64,000 bases of DNA from JABMOW01 sp964409335 (GTDB lineage: Bacteria > Fidelibacterota > Marinisomatia > SCGC-AAA003-L08 > JACNLC01), in the NCBI GenBank assembly GCA_964409335.1, contig CAYPCW010000002.1, positions 39,886 through 103,885 on the forward strand. Reading direction: 5' to 3'. The notes under the pieces were generated by a model. It was given only the letters and a program-made list of their open reading frames with translations. It had not been told where the DNA came from and made no database searches. A program made the translations under genes and the position numbers. Positions 9,735-18,362 of the stretch are shown in pieces; position 1 is the stretch's first letter, and each line of letters begins with the position of its first letter.

Positions 9735-11138
9735 ATGTATGCGCTGCAAATCATAGATGACGATGCGAATGTTCTCCATGCGCTCTCGGAGTTCTTTGAG
9801 CAAGAAGGCTACGAAGTATTCAAATATAAAAATGGCGAAGAAGCTCTGTCTGCCATCAATACGGATCTCCCTAACGTCGTATTATTAGATTTGAAACTCC
9901 CCGGCATGGACGGATTTTCGATCCTTCATAGAATTAAACAATCCCACCCCGAAATAGAAGTCATTATCATCACCGGAAACGTGGATGTCATGTCCGGTGT
10001 GAAAGCGATGAAGCTTGGTGCAATTGATTATGTGACCAAACCATTCAATCTTGATGAGGTGAGTGTATTGGTCGGGAAGGCTATATCAGCCCAAAAGCAG
10101 TATGAACAACTCGTGTATCTCCAAAAAGAAAAAAAACTAATTTCAGGTGAGATCATCGGTACCAGTGATGCCATGCAGAAAGTATTTAAATTTATCGATC
10201 AGGTTGCCGAATCCCCCAGAACTTCCGTATTGATTCACGGTGAAACGGGAACCGGCAAAGAACTGGTTGTCAAAGCGATTCATTATAACAGTTCACGAGC
10301 CGACAAACCTTTCATTGAGATCAATTGTTCTGCATTTCAAAGTACACTTCTGGAATCAGAATTATTCGGGTATGAGCCGGGTGCATTTACCGGAGCAAAA
10401 AATCGAAAGAAAGGTCTGCTCGAACTGGCGGATGGCGGTTCCTTCTTCCTGGACGAAATCGGGGAAATGGATCTGGGACTGCAGGTGAAATTGCTAAAGG
10501 TGATTGAGGAACAATCTTTCCGGCGGATTGGCGGCACAAAGCAGATTAAAATCGATACCCGGATATTAAGCGCCACTTCCAGAGACCTGGTAAAGGAGGT
10601 GGAAGAGAACCGGTTTCGCAAAGACCTTTTCTACCGGTTAAATGTGGCGTCCATTAAACTACCGCCGCTTCGGGAGCGAGGCGAGGATATTCTGCTATTG
10701 GCAGAACATTTCATTCGTCAGTATAACCGGGAGTTCAAACGCAATATCGGAGGGTTGGACCATCTGGCGATGGAACAGTTCAAAAGGTATTCATGGCCGG
10801 GTAATGTAAGAGAACTGAGAAATGTGATCGAGCGTGCAATGCTGTTTGAAAAAGGCACAATGATCCGCCCGGACAGCATTAATATTGCTGCCGCATCCGT
10901 TAAAGATCATAATCCCGCCCCATTCGAAAATAATAAAGATGATCTTGAGAGCTTATATTTGAAATTAGACATTTCAAAAGAGCGCTATACGTTAATGGAT
11001 TTTGAAAAACAGCTCTTTCTTAAAGTATTGGAACTAACAAAAGGGAATCAATCCAAAGCCGCCGGAATTCTGGGAATCTCCCGGCAGCGGATGTCCTACA
11101 GAGTGAAAGTGCTCGGTATCTCGCCGGATATTAATTAA
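9735..11138 (+). CDS. sigma-54-dependent response regulator (NtrC family)
   Basis: Three domains in order: a receiver (1-118) with the acidic pocket IIDDD, phospho-acceptor Asp52 (LLDLKLPGMDG) and conserved Lys102 (TKPF); an AAA+ sigma-54 interaction domain (about 135-375) with Walker A GETGTGKE, the GAFTGA loop and Walker B FFLDEIGEM; and a Fis-type helix-turn-helix (about 435-465) with KAAGILGISRQRMSYR. The intact GAFTGA means it should contact sigma-54 holoenzyme. The ATG at 9735 is chosen because the receiver begins there; the frame stays open to 9618 with no domain content. It is followed after 27 bases by an atypical kinase-like gene, which is the natural candidate partner. Confidence 0.93.
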   Translation: MYALQIIDDDANVLHALSEFFEQEGYEVFKYKNGEEALSAINTDLPNVVLLDLKLPGMDGFSILHRIKQSHPEIEVIIITGNVDVMSGVKAMKLGAIDYVTKPFNLDEVSVLVGKAISAQKQYEQLVYLQKEKKLISGEIIGTSDAMQKVFKFIDQVAESPRTSVLIHGETGTGKELVVKAIHYNSSRADKPFIEINCSAFQSTLLESELFGYEPGAFTGAKNRKKGLLELADGGSFFLDEIGEMDLGLQVKLLKVIEEQSFRRIGGTKQIKIDTRILSATSRDLVKEVEENRFRKDLFYRLNVASIKLPPLRERGEDILLLAEHFIRQYNREFKRNIGGLDHLAMEQFKRYSWPGNVRELRNVIERAMLFEKGTMIRPDSINIAAASVKDHNPAPFENNKDDLESLYLKLDISKERYTLMDFEKQLFLKVLELTKGNQSKAAGILGISRQRMSYRVKVLGISPDIN

Positions 11139-11165
11139 TTCAACTACCCTTATTTAATCAGCCAT

Positions 11166-11894
11166 ATGATTTTAAAACAAAACGTTCATTCCGATGACCC
11201 GCCCTGGTCTTTTCAGCAAAAAGAATTAGATTTTATTGACCGGATTTTGACCTATTCTACGATGGCATTTTGTCGTGAAACTTCACACACGATGAATAAT
11301 TTATTGACATCCCTGACCATTTATATTTCAATGTTAAAGAACAATCTGAACAAAGGGAATATTGATAAAGCGTATAACGGTATTGAGGCTATCGAAAAAT
11401 CGCTGAATAATATCACTGAATTCACCACTAAACTCTCCCGGAAAGCAAATTATACGCAGAACGTTATATCGGTAAAGCCAAATTCGGAAGTCAGGGATGC
11501 GTTGACATTATGCAGCATTCTCTTCAAAGAATCCCGATGGTCGCTCATTACCGAGTTTTGTGAAATGGATTCGAAATTGCAGACCGATTCATCCATTATA
11601 CAGATGGCTCTGGTCACCTGGTTTTCCATGAATCTGAAAATCTATAATTTCCCTTCGATGATCGTCCAGACCATGTGGGAACCCGAGGGACAGCAATACG
11701 CCATATCCTGTACAGTCACGGCGAAGAAAGAAGATAGCGCATCGGCGATTATTTATCGTGAATCCGGGGAAAGAGCGGGTGAGATCCCCTTAATTACCAT
11801 GAAACGGATCATCCATTCAAACTTTAAATTTGCCGATCTTAAAATCATCCGGTCTGAGGGAAACGATTTTATACTTACCCTGTCGCCCGTGTAA
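11166..11894 (+). CDS. histidine-kinase-like protein with degenerate or missing catalytic domain
   Basis: A 242-residue cytoplasmic protein (no signal peptide or membrane segment). Residues 35-50 (CRETSHTMNNLLTSL) resemble the H-box of HisKA dimerisation domains of the SHDFNNLL type, with a candidate phospho-accepting His41, followed by a long helical stretch to about residue 95. The rest has the length of a HATPase domain, but no N-box, no DxGxG and no GxGLG motif can be found, so it probably cannot bind ATP in the usual way. It may be a phosphotransfer, phosphatase or scaffold partner of the NtrC-type regulator 27 bases upstream; that role is inferred from position. An unrelated helical protein with a chance H-box resemblance is possible. 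Confidence 0.55.
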   Translation: MILKQNVHSDDPPWSFQQKELDFIDRILTYSTMAFCRETSHTMNNLLTSLTIYISMLKNNLNKGNIDKAYNGIEAIEKSLNNITEFTTKLSRKANYTQNVISVKPNSEVRDALTLCSILFKESRWSLITEFCEMDSKLQTDSSIIQMALVTWFSMNLKIYNFPSMIVQTMWEPEGQQYAISCTVTAKKEDSASAIIYRESGERAGEIPLITMKRIIHSNFKFADLKIIRSEGNDFILTLSPV

Positions 11895-11985
11895 ATCTTT
11901 CCGGTTCCCGGTATCCTCATTGCGATGATCCTGTCCAGCGCATCGAATATTTAATACACGCCGCCCTCATTGACGACAACGAAAT

Positions 11986-12011
11986 TGTCAAAATATTTTG
12001 ACACGTGTCAA
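11986..12011. promoter_or_regulatory. nested TGTCA/TGACA palindromes, candidate operator
   Basis: Two overlapping perfect palindromes: TGTCAAAATATTTTGACA (18 bases, 11986-12003) and TTGACACGTGTCAA (14 bases, 11998-12011). They share the middle half-site, giving three alternating TGTCA/TGACA half-sites in 26 bases. This sits in the 460-base gap between the kinase-like gene and the lipoprotein gene. Such an arrangement is typical of a dimeric repressor or activator site; the binding protein is unknown. Confidence 0.45.
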
Positions 12012-12210
12012 TAATTTTTGATGCAAACCAAACGATCACCCCCTGATGTGCTCATCAATACCATGAGGATTTGGTTAAATTTCAATAAAAATAAAATAAT
12101 TGTAAAATCCTCATAATTTCAATAATATCAACTATTAAACGTGAAGTTGGTGAAGGGGATAAAAATTTAATCAGGTCTTTTGGTAATGATCCTGCCAATC
12201 TTTCTCATTT

Positions 12211-12226
12211 TGGTACGGTAATTGAA
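12211..12226 (+). promoter_or_regulatory. possible sigma-54 promoter (-24/-12)
   Basis: TGGTACG-GTAA-TTGAA fits the sigma-54 consensus TGGCACG-N4-TTGCA in the invariant GG and in spacing, but the -12 element has GA instead of GC. It points toward the lipoprotein gene 129 bases downstream, and a sigma-54 activator gene lies 1 kb upstream. The rest of the 11895-12354 gap is AT-rich and holds the palindromes described separately, an open but start-less frame at 12095-12307, and a TATAAT at 12323-12328 with no well-placed -35. Confidence 0.25.
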
Positions 12227-12354
12227 ATTAGTACGTTACCCGTTTCAAATCTGAGGGTTTTTACCGGGGGATATGTAGAATTATGCTATTTATTATTGCA
12301 ATGGTAGCCCTATCATATTAACTATAATGAAAATTCAAAAAAAGAGGAGAAGAA

Positions 12355-12921
12355 ATGAATTTTAGTGCATTAAGTAAACACGTAGCAGGCAGCTTATTTA
12401 TTTTATTGTTGTTGTTTGGTTGCAGCGAAAATCCGATTTTGGGTGTACCCTCACAGCCTGCAGGGATTCCGACGGATCAAATGTCATTTGTTCAGTGGAC
12501 GCCTGAAATGGTGTCTTTGCTTCAATCGACAGCCCGTCAGGGTCTCGCCAGCCATATTATTCTCCCCGGTGTGGGTGGTACCGTCGGCGGGAATCAGACT
12601 TATGGAAATAGTGTATACATTCCCGGAGACGCCATCTCGGAAGCAACCGAATTTTCAGTAGAAGTCCTGTGTGTTGATAGTCACCAGCAGTGCGGCGCCG
12701 GTGTGGAATTTCTGCCCGGAACCGATTTTGAAGCCCCGGTTCAAATCACCCTCTCTTTCGAATACCTGAATCTCAGCGATCAGCAGATTGAAGATCTTTA
12801 CATCTATTTTAGCCAGGACGGTAATTTCTGGTACCCGATTGACGGATTTGAAATAAATGATGAGAATGAAACCATTTCATTCTGGATAGATCATTTTACA
12901 GTATATGCATGGGAATTTTAA
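12355..12921 (+). CDS. secreted lipoprotein with ZU5-like beta domain
   Basis: A 188-residue protein with a lipoprotein signal: charged start, hydrophobic core ending LLLLFGC, with the lipidated Cys23. After a short linker, residues 60-185 read as an all-beta domain: a GNSVYIPGDAISE opening, EFLPGTDFEAPVQITLS, then YIYFSQDGNFWYPIDGF and a closing WIDHFTVYAW strand. This order resembles ZU5-type domains of surface proteins, in which a PxGAL-like opening is followed by a paired-strand close; I call it ZU5-like only. No enzymatic residues are seen. GAGGAG stands 8 bases before the ATG. The next gene (TPR) begins 21 bases after the stop, so the two are probably one transcript. Confidence 0.6.
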   Translation: MNFSALSKHVAGSLFILLLLFGCSENPILGVPSQPAGIPTDQMSFVQWTPEMVSLLQSTARQGLASHIILPGVGGTVGGNQTYGNSVYIPGDAISEATEFSVEVLCVDSHQQCGAGVEFLPGTDFEAPVQITLSFEYLNLSDQQIEDLYIYFSQDGNFWYPIDGFEINDENETISFWIDHFTVYAWEF

Positions 12922-12942
12922 GAACGGTGTATGGGAGATATC

Positions 12943-14202
12943 ATGACCAATAACAATACACAACTCCAATCTTTCCTCGCGGAAGTTCTGGACAGGGCAG
13001 CGTCGGTCTGCAGCGATGAGTTCCTGAAATACTTCAGGTTTATACAGCAGGAAAGGGAACGTCTGTTAGACAGCGTCTGGCACGAAATCCCCGCCGGGGA
13101 ACAGACGCCGGATATGAAGCAGTTTGTCTTTAAAGAAATTGATTTTGATTCCATCGTTACCCATTCTAAAAGTTACATTACAAATGCTGAGGATTATTTC
13201 AGACTGGTCTTCGATATCGCCGTCATCGCCATCAACTACGGATACTTTGTAAAAGCGGCGCTGCTTCTGAACCGAATTGTTAAAAATAACCAAAAAGGTA
13301 TTGATGAGCGGTTAAAAGCCAATTCTTACAAAAAACTGGGTAAAATTCACTTTTATAAGAACAACTTTATTTTAGCAGAAGAATCTATAGAACAAAGTCT
13401 AAATTACTTTTCTATTTTAAAAGATACATTGGAAATTGCCAGGAATAAAAACTCTTTGGGCATCATCCGTGTCGAGAAGAACCTTCCTGTTGAAGGCAAA
13501 CTTTTGTTTTTGGAAGCCCAAAAACTTTCAGGTGACTTTAATGACGCTCAGTTAACCATGAAAATACTGATCAATCTGGGTATTGTCAGCCATCGCCTGG
13601 GTGAACTGGGTGAAGCCATGGAATACTTTCAGGATGCCCTGAAGCTGGTGAACGGGGACGCAAATAAGGCACAGCGCGCCAGTGTCCTGCACAATATTGG
13701 CGTCGTGTATAAATCGAAAGAAGAATACGGGAAAGCCAGCGCATACTTCATGAAATCGATTTCATTGTGTAAGGAAACGTATAATGTTTACCAAAAAGGT
13801 CTTTCATATCTCGAATATGCTCATGTAACGGCACATATGCGCGATCTGCCAAAGGCGATGGCATTGGCGACAACCGCGTTCCCGATATTTTCTGAACTGG
13901 GTGCAAAAATGCATATCGCAGAAGTGTATAAACTATATGGAATGATCAACCGGATGGGAGGCAAATACGACATCGCGCTTTCTTACCTTGAGAACAGTAA
14001 GCGGATCAATCATGAGTACAACAATCACTTTAACCTGGGTGAGACGTATTTTGAAATGGGTGAATATTACCGGGCAACGGGAGATAAAAAGCAATCGCTG
14101 GAAAATTATCAGGAGTCCATAAAGCAATTTCAATTTATCCAGGCCAATAAAAAAGCAGCTGATGTTGAATATGTTATGAACAGGCTGCCGTTGTCGAATT
14201 AG
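12943..14202 (+). CDS. tetratricopeptide-repeat protein
   Basis: A 419-residue protein made of helical repeats. From about residue 90 there are TPR-like units spaced 35-40 residues apart, with the pattern Y-kkLGkIhfykNnf.lAEE, gNLGivshrlGELGEAMEYFQDAL, LHNIGVVYKSKEEYGKASAYFMKS, YKLYGMINRMGGKYDIALSYLENS and YFEMGEYYRATGDKKQSLENYQES. No signal peptide, kinase or DNA-binding domain follows, so it is a cytoplasmic protein-interaction scaffold. The frame is open to 12931, but GGGAG lies at the right distance only for the ATG at 12943. Its place between two signalling genes suggests a sensor or adaptor role; that is inference from context. Confidence 0.7.
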   Translation: MTNNNTQLQSFLAEVLDRAASVCSDEFLKYFRFIQQERERLLDSVWHEIPAGEQTPDMKQFVFKEIDFDSIVTHSKSYITNAEDYFRLVFDIAVIAINYGYFVKAALLLNRIVKNNQKGIDERLKANSYKKLGKIHFYKNNFILAEESIEQSLNYFSILKDTLEIARNKNSLGIIRVEKNLPVEGKLLFLEAQKLSGDFNDAQLTMKILINLGIVSHRLGELGEAMEYFQDALKLVNGDANKAQRASVLHNIGVVYKSKEEYGKASAYFMKSISLCKETYNVYQKGLSYLEYAHVTAHMRDLPKAMALATTAFPIFSELGAKMHIAEVYKLYGMINRMGGKYDIALSYLENSKRINHEYNNHFNLGETYFEMGEYYRATGDKKQSLENYQESIKQFQFIQANKKAADVEYVMNRLPLSN

Positions 14203-14252
14203 ATGACCTCGCCATGGCTTTCAAATAAATTATTAATTTAAGTCCGCCGTAC

Positions 14253-14301
14253 AGATCAATAATTGGTTCGTGTTATGGAGAGATCAATGATTGGTTAGTG
14301 T
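14253..14301. repeat. 21-base imperfect direct repeat, two copies
   Basis: Two 21-base copies at 14253-14273 and 14281-14301 begin AGATCAAT and contain ATTGGTT; they differ at two positions and lie 28 bases apart. They fall between the TPR gene stop and its terminator. Together with the terminator they are the only structures seen in the 343-base gap 14203-14545; the stretch after the terminator is AT-rich and unremarkable. Confidence 0.6.
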
Positions 14302-14312
14302 GGTTTATCGTA

Positions 14313-14353
14313 GCAGAAAGCGGCATCGGATTGACGTCGCTTTCTGCTTTTTT
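14313..14353 (+). terminator. rho-independent terminator
   Basis: A perfect 10-base stem GCAGAAAGCG / CGCTTTCTGC with a 15-base loop is followed by six T. It closes the lipoprotein-TPR transcript 110 bases behind the TPR stop and isolates it from the hybrid kinase gene downstream. Confidence 0.85.
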
Positions 14354-14545
14354 ATCCTGTTTTCAGGTCATTGTAAAATCTCATTTTCAGAATGATCCCG
14401 CCACCCGTTAACCGGGATTGCACCATCGGGGGAATTGTTGAGATAGAAGGGTCGTGATTCAATCAAAATAACGGTTACAGATTATGATAAAAAATGTTTA
14501 ATTTGAAAATTATAGATTAAGATTATTTTACAGTTCTACTGAAAC

Positions 14546-16063
14546 ATGAACCATTCTGAAATTCAAGACACAGCCGCCGCCAACAATTTCAAAATTTCTT
14601 CCCAGGAGATATTGAACTATCTGACCGATATTATCGTTCTGTGCGATCCGGAATATACCATCAAGACAAGTAATCGATCGGCAAATGTGATCTATGGCGT
14701 GGGAGACTCTGTCGTCGGGGAGAAATGCTACGAGGTCATTCGGGGTAAGTCCGGTCCTTGCGAAGACTGCCCCTTGCAGGAGTCTATCCGTGACCGGCGA
14801 TTGATCCCCATCGAAAACTATGATGAACGGATCGGGAAATACATGGAGGAGAAAACGCATCCGGTCATGGATCCTGAAGGGAAACTGGTGGGATTTGTGT
14901 TGGTGGTAAAGAATGTGACTCATGACAGGGAGATTAAAGACCTCTCTGTTCAGACAAAAAAATTATCCGCCATCGGACGGATCAGCGCCGGCGTCGCTCA
15001 CGATTTTAATAATTTACTCCAGGTCGTCCTGGGACGGGTGAGGCTTCTTGAAAAACTGGTGAAGGATAAAAATATTATTGAACAATTGCGGATCATAGAA
15101 TCAGCAGCCAATAACGGCGCTGCCACCGTAAAAAAAATGCAGGAATTCACCAGAATCAGCAAGGATGATCATTTGCTCCCGGTGAATATCAGCAATTTAA
15201 TCAAAGATGCCGTTCAACTCACCAGTCACGAACTTCGGGAATTCAGCGAACGAAACGGAATTCTGGTCCAAATCGTTGAGAATATTGACGATGACCTGTT
15301 TATAAAAGGAAACGGCACCGACCTGCAAAATGCCGTCACCAATATTATTTTTAATGCTGTCGATGCGATGCCTGATGGCGGCGTATTGTTCATCAAATTA
15401 CATCTCGTTGAAGACACAGTTACGATTTCCTTTATTGATACCGGGATCGGAATGACAGAGGAAACAAAAGAGCGAATATTTGATCCATTTTACTCAACGA
15501 AGGGGGTGGAAGGAAACGGTCTGGGGATGAGTGAGGTTTATGGGATTGTCAAACGATCCCAGGGTAAAATTTCCGTAATGAGTGAGCAGGGGAAAGGAAG
15601 TACCATTCTCATGGAATTCCCACAGACATCAGATCGGGATCAACCGGCGGAACAACCGGTGATCGTCCCGAATGGATTATACCGGATTCTCGTCATCGAC
15701 GATGAACAATTTGTTCTGAATGTCATTGAGGATTTACTCACCGATCTGGGACACATGGTTTATGGATTCACATCCGCGAAACAAGCGTTGGAAAAATTGC
15801 ATGAGACAGAATACGATCTGGTGATAACCGATTTAGGCATGCAGGAAATGACCGGTAAAGAGGTCGCCGAAAACGTGAAACGATTCTCACCCCAACTGCC
15901 AGTGATTCTGTTATCAGGTTGGGAGGTAAATCTTCAGGAGGACATAGAACTGGGAAGTGTCGTGGATTTCAGTATCACCAAACCCTTTCAAATGGATACT
16001 ATTCAGCAGACGATTCATAAAGCCATAACCAAATATCAGGATCGGGAAGACCCTGAATTATAA
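14546..16063 (+). CDS. cytoplasmic PAS-histidine kinase-receiver hybrid
   Basis: A 505-residue protein without membrane segments. Residues 20-130 form a PAS domain carrying a cysteine set (Cys61, Cys72, Cys75 in GEKCYEV and GPCEDCP) of the kind seen in PAS domains with a C-x10-C-x2-C pattern. The HisKA domain has His152 (SAGVAHDFNNLL). The ATPase domain has N270 (IIFNAVDAM), DTGIGM and GNGLGMS. A C-terminal receiver (380-500) has IDDE, phospho-acceptor Asp429 (VITDLGMQ) and Lys479. It senses an internal signal, possibly redox through the cysteines (inference), and passes phosphate to its own receiver. There is no output domain, so a phosphotransfer partner elsewhere is expected. It leads a closely spaced operon with 41 bases to the aminotransferase gene. 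Confidence 0.92.
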   Translation: MNHSEIQDTAAANNFKISSQEILNYLTDIIVLCDPEYTIKTSNRSANVIYGVGDSVVGEKCYEVIRGKSGPCEDCPLQESIRDRRLIPIENYDERIGKYMEEKTHPVMDPEGKLVGFVLVVKNVTHDREIKDLSVQTKKLSAIGRISAGVAHDFNNLLQVVLGRVRLLEKLVKDKNIIEQLRIIESAANNGAATVKKMQEFTRISKDDHLLPVNISNLIKDAVQLTSHELREFSERNGILVQIVENIDDDLFIKGNGTDLQNAVTNIIFNAVDAMPDGGVLFIKLHLVEDTVTISFIDTGIGMTEETKERIFDPFYSTKGVEGNGLGMSEVYGIVKRSQGKISVMSEQGKGSTILMEFPQTSDRDQPAEQPVIVPNGLYRILVIDDEQFVLNVIEDLLTDLGHMVYGFTSAKQALEKLHETEYDLVITDLGMQEMTGKEVAENVKRFSPQLPVILLSGWEVNLQEDIELGSVVDFSITKPFQMDTIQQTIHKAITKYQDREDPEL

Positions 16064-16104
16064 ATTACCCGTTTTGGCGCTCACCATCAGATTAAAACAC
16101 TACC

Positions 16105-17391
16105 ATGAAAAATAATCCCACACCCGAAAAAAAGCGGATATTGGCATTATTCAGCGAACATGTCTCAAAAGGTAAAGCCCGGTTTTTTCAAAAGTACCAC
16201 ATGAACTTTGTCATGGGTTCCCGTGAAGATGCCGTGATACGGGACATTGACTCAACCCTTCAACTCATCAATTTACATTGCAATGGCGGCGTATTTAATC
16301 TGGGACATCGGAATCCGGAGATCATCGGCGAGTTGAAAGCTGCGTTGGAAGACACCGATATCGGCAATCATCATCTGATGAGCAGGTATCGGGCAGAGCT
16401 TGCGGAAAAAATTGCCAACACCATGCCCGGAGATCTGAATATCACCATCTTTGGTGTCAGTGGCGGGGAAGCGGTGGATCTGGCGATAAAGACAGCCCGG
16501 GCGTATACTTCCCGAAAATCGATTATTTCCATAACCGGCGGTTATCATGGTCATACCGGGCTTGCCCTCTCCACGGGCGATCCGAACTATATAAAGCCAT
16601 TCGGTTCCAGACTTCCCGGGTTTATCCAGGTGCCGTTTGAGGATATTGCAGCCCTGCAACAAGCCATTCAATCTGATGCTGCTGCGGCTGTCATCGTGGA
16701 AACCGTTCAGGCGACCGCGGGTATCCGGATTCCCTCAAAAGCATATCTGCAAATGGTTCGAAAGATCTGCGATCAAAACGGTGTATTATTGATCATGGAT
16801 GAAATTCAGACCGGCCTTGGGCGCACCGGGAAATTGTGGGCATTTGAGTATTTCGATATTATCCCGGATATGGTCGTACTGGGGAAAGGACTTTCAGGAG
16901 GGATTTATCCCATCTCGGCAACGGTACTTCGCAAGCCTGTCGGTGCCGTTTTTGACTCTCATCCATTCAGCCATATATCCACTTTTGGCGGCAGTGAATT
17001 AGGCTGCAGGGTCGCCGGCAAAGTCCTGGATATTTCCACCTCACCGGAATTTTTGCGCCATGTCCGTGATCTTGGGGACCGGTTTCGCACGGAACTCAAC
17101 CGCTTGTGTCAAAAATACCCGCGATTTTTTGTGGAAATTCGCCAACTTGGTCTTATGATCGGATTGAAATTGAAAAATCAATCCGCCGGTCCGGCGCTGA
17201 CAAAGGCCGCATATGACCACGGACTGCTGATCGTTTTTGCGAACAATGATCCGTCGGTTTGTCAATTCCTTCCACCCCTGACTCTGAAGACGGATATGAT
17301 ACCGGACATAATATCCAGACTCGATGCCTCATTGAATTCAGCGAGGAAATGGTCCACGGTACTGGAATTGAAAAGGAAACTAATAATCTGA
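16105..17391 (+). CDS. class-III PLP-dependent aminotransferase
   Basis: A 428-residue enzyme of the ornithine/GABA aminotransferase fold class. Landmarks are LHCNGGVFNLGHRNP (active-site entrance), the phosphate-binding FGVSGGEAVDLAIK, GGYHGHTG with the ring-stacking aromatic, VETVQA, MDEIQTGLGRTG (Asp232 binds the pyridine nitrogen) and VVLGKGLSGG with Schiff-base Lys261. The family moves amino groups between omega-amines or amino acids and a keto acid. The substrate is not evident: it differs from plain ArgD or GSA aminotransferases, and no arginine or heme genes are nearby. It is 24 bases upstream of the kinase-like gene and probably co-transcribed with it and the C69 dipeptidase. Confidence 0.88.
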   Translation: MKNNPTPEKKRILALFSEHVSKGKARFFQKYHMNFVMGSREDAVIRDIDSTLQLINLHCNGGVFNLGHRNPEIIGELKAALEDTDIGNHHLMSRYRAELAEKIANTMPGDLNITIFGVSGGEAVDLAIKTARAYTSRKSIISITGGYHGHTGLALSTGDPNYIKPFGSRLPGFIQVPFEDIAALQQAIQSDAAAAVIVETVQATAGIRIPSKAYLQMVRKICDQNGVLLIMDEIQTGLGRTGKLWAFEYFDIIPDMVVLGKGLSGGIYPISATVLRKPVGAVFDSHPFSHISTFGGSELGCRVAGKVLDISTSPEFLRHVRDLGDRFRTELNRLCQKYPRFFVEIRQLGLMIGLKLKNQSAGPALTKAAYDHGLLIVFANNDPSVCQFLPPLTLKTDMIPDIISRLDASLNSARKWSTVLELKRKLII

Positions 17392-17415
17392 ATTTTCGAT
17401 TCCCATGGAAGTAAA

Positions 17416-18348
17416 TTGAATCATTCCCCCAACATTCAACAGGTATTGGAATCTTTTGAAAAGCAACTTCTTCCTGCGGAATTTATCAGTGGTTTTTTCG
17501 GGGCGTCTGTAATTGGCTATGGAGAAATTTCATCCGTGCTGGCATTGCAGGATCTACCGGGTCTTGCCCTGAAACGAATGCCCTTATTTACCTCGAGGGA
17601 TGAGGCTGAACAATACATCCTGATTTACCATGACTATTGCCGGTTATTGAAAGAAGCGGGTATAGTCCTGCCCGAAGATTCCACCTTCATTCTTGAAATC
17701 CCGGGTCGTCCGGTGGTGTTATACCTTCAGCAACGGGTGTTTGCCTCAGAAAAATTTGTCCATCATCTAATCCGTCAATGGTCTGAAGATCATATTAGGA
17801 TTGTGTTCGAACGAATTCTCAACCACATTCAGCTCGTCTGGCATTTCTCTGAGAATCGGGCGCCGGGACTTCGGATTGCTTTAGATGCCCAACTGTCCAA
17901 CTGGGTCGTCGAAGGCGATGCGGGGAACGGCGTTATTTATTATGTTGATACCAGTACACCTTTGTATCAGGTTGAGGGTAGAGAACAATTAAATCCGGAA
18001 CTGTTTCTGAAAAGTGCGATGCCGGGATTGAGATGGGTCATTCGTAAATTCTTTATCACCAATGTGATCAACAGATACTATGATAAACGATCGGTACTCA
18101 TCGATCTGACTGCAAATCTGTATAAAGAACAATGTCCTCATTTAATCCCGATCATGCTTAAATTGGCTAACGGTCTGCCCGGACTTTCTCATACCCCAAT
18201 ATACGCTGATGAGGTCAAATCATATTATAATGAAGATAGGCGGATCTGGGAAATAGTACAGTTTTCCCGAAAACTCCATCGGTGGGGGGTAACGAAACTA
18301 AAAAGAGGGAGATATGAATTTATTTTACCAGGAACCATACACCGATAA
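17416..18348 (+). CDS. uncharacterised protein with kinase-fold landmarks (DUF6206-like)
   Basis: A 310-residue soluble protein. I suspect it belongs to the DUF6206 family but cannot verify this. Read as a protein-kinase-like/aminoglycoside-kinase-like fold, the landmarks occur in the right order: glycine loop IGYGEISSV (33-41), strand lysine ALKRM with Lys53, an acidic helix around residues 62-80, a hinge VLYLQQ (101-106), a catalytic-loop-like LDAQLSNWVV with Asp157 and Asn162, and a metal-site strand YYVDTSTP with Asp178. If real, it phosphorylates a small molecule or protein. The start is a TTG at 17416 behind GGAAG. It lies between an aminotransferase and a C69 dipeptidase with 24- and 14-base gaps, which implies a common pathway. 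The function is unknown. Confidence 0.6.
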   Translation: MNHSPNIQQVLESFEKQLLPAEFISGFFGASVIGYGEISSVLALQDLPGLALKRMPLFTSRDEAEQYILIYHDYCRLLKEAGIVLPEDSTFILEIPGRPVVLYLQQRVFASEKFVHHLIRQWSEDHIRIVFERILNHIQLVWHFSENRAPGLRIALDAQLSNWVVEGDAGNGVIYYVDTSTPLYQVEGREQLNPELFLKSAMPGLRWVIRKFFITNVINRYYDKRSVLIDLTANLYKEQCPHLIPIMLKLANGLPGLSHTPIYADEVKSYYNEDRRIWEIVQFSRKLHRWGVTKLKRGRYEFILPGTIHR

Positions 18349-18362
18349 TTCCGGAGCATTTG

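Noticed and set aside
12095..12307. Open frame of 70 codons in the gap before the lipoprotein gene
   Set aside because: No ATG, GTG or TTG in a usable place, no ribosome-binding site, and the region carries regulatory-looking sequence; at most a remnant.
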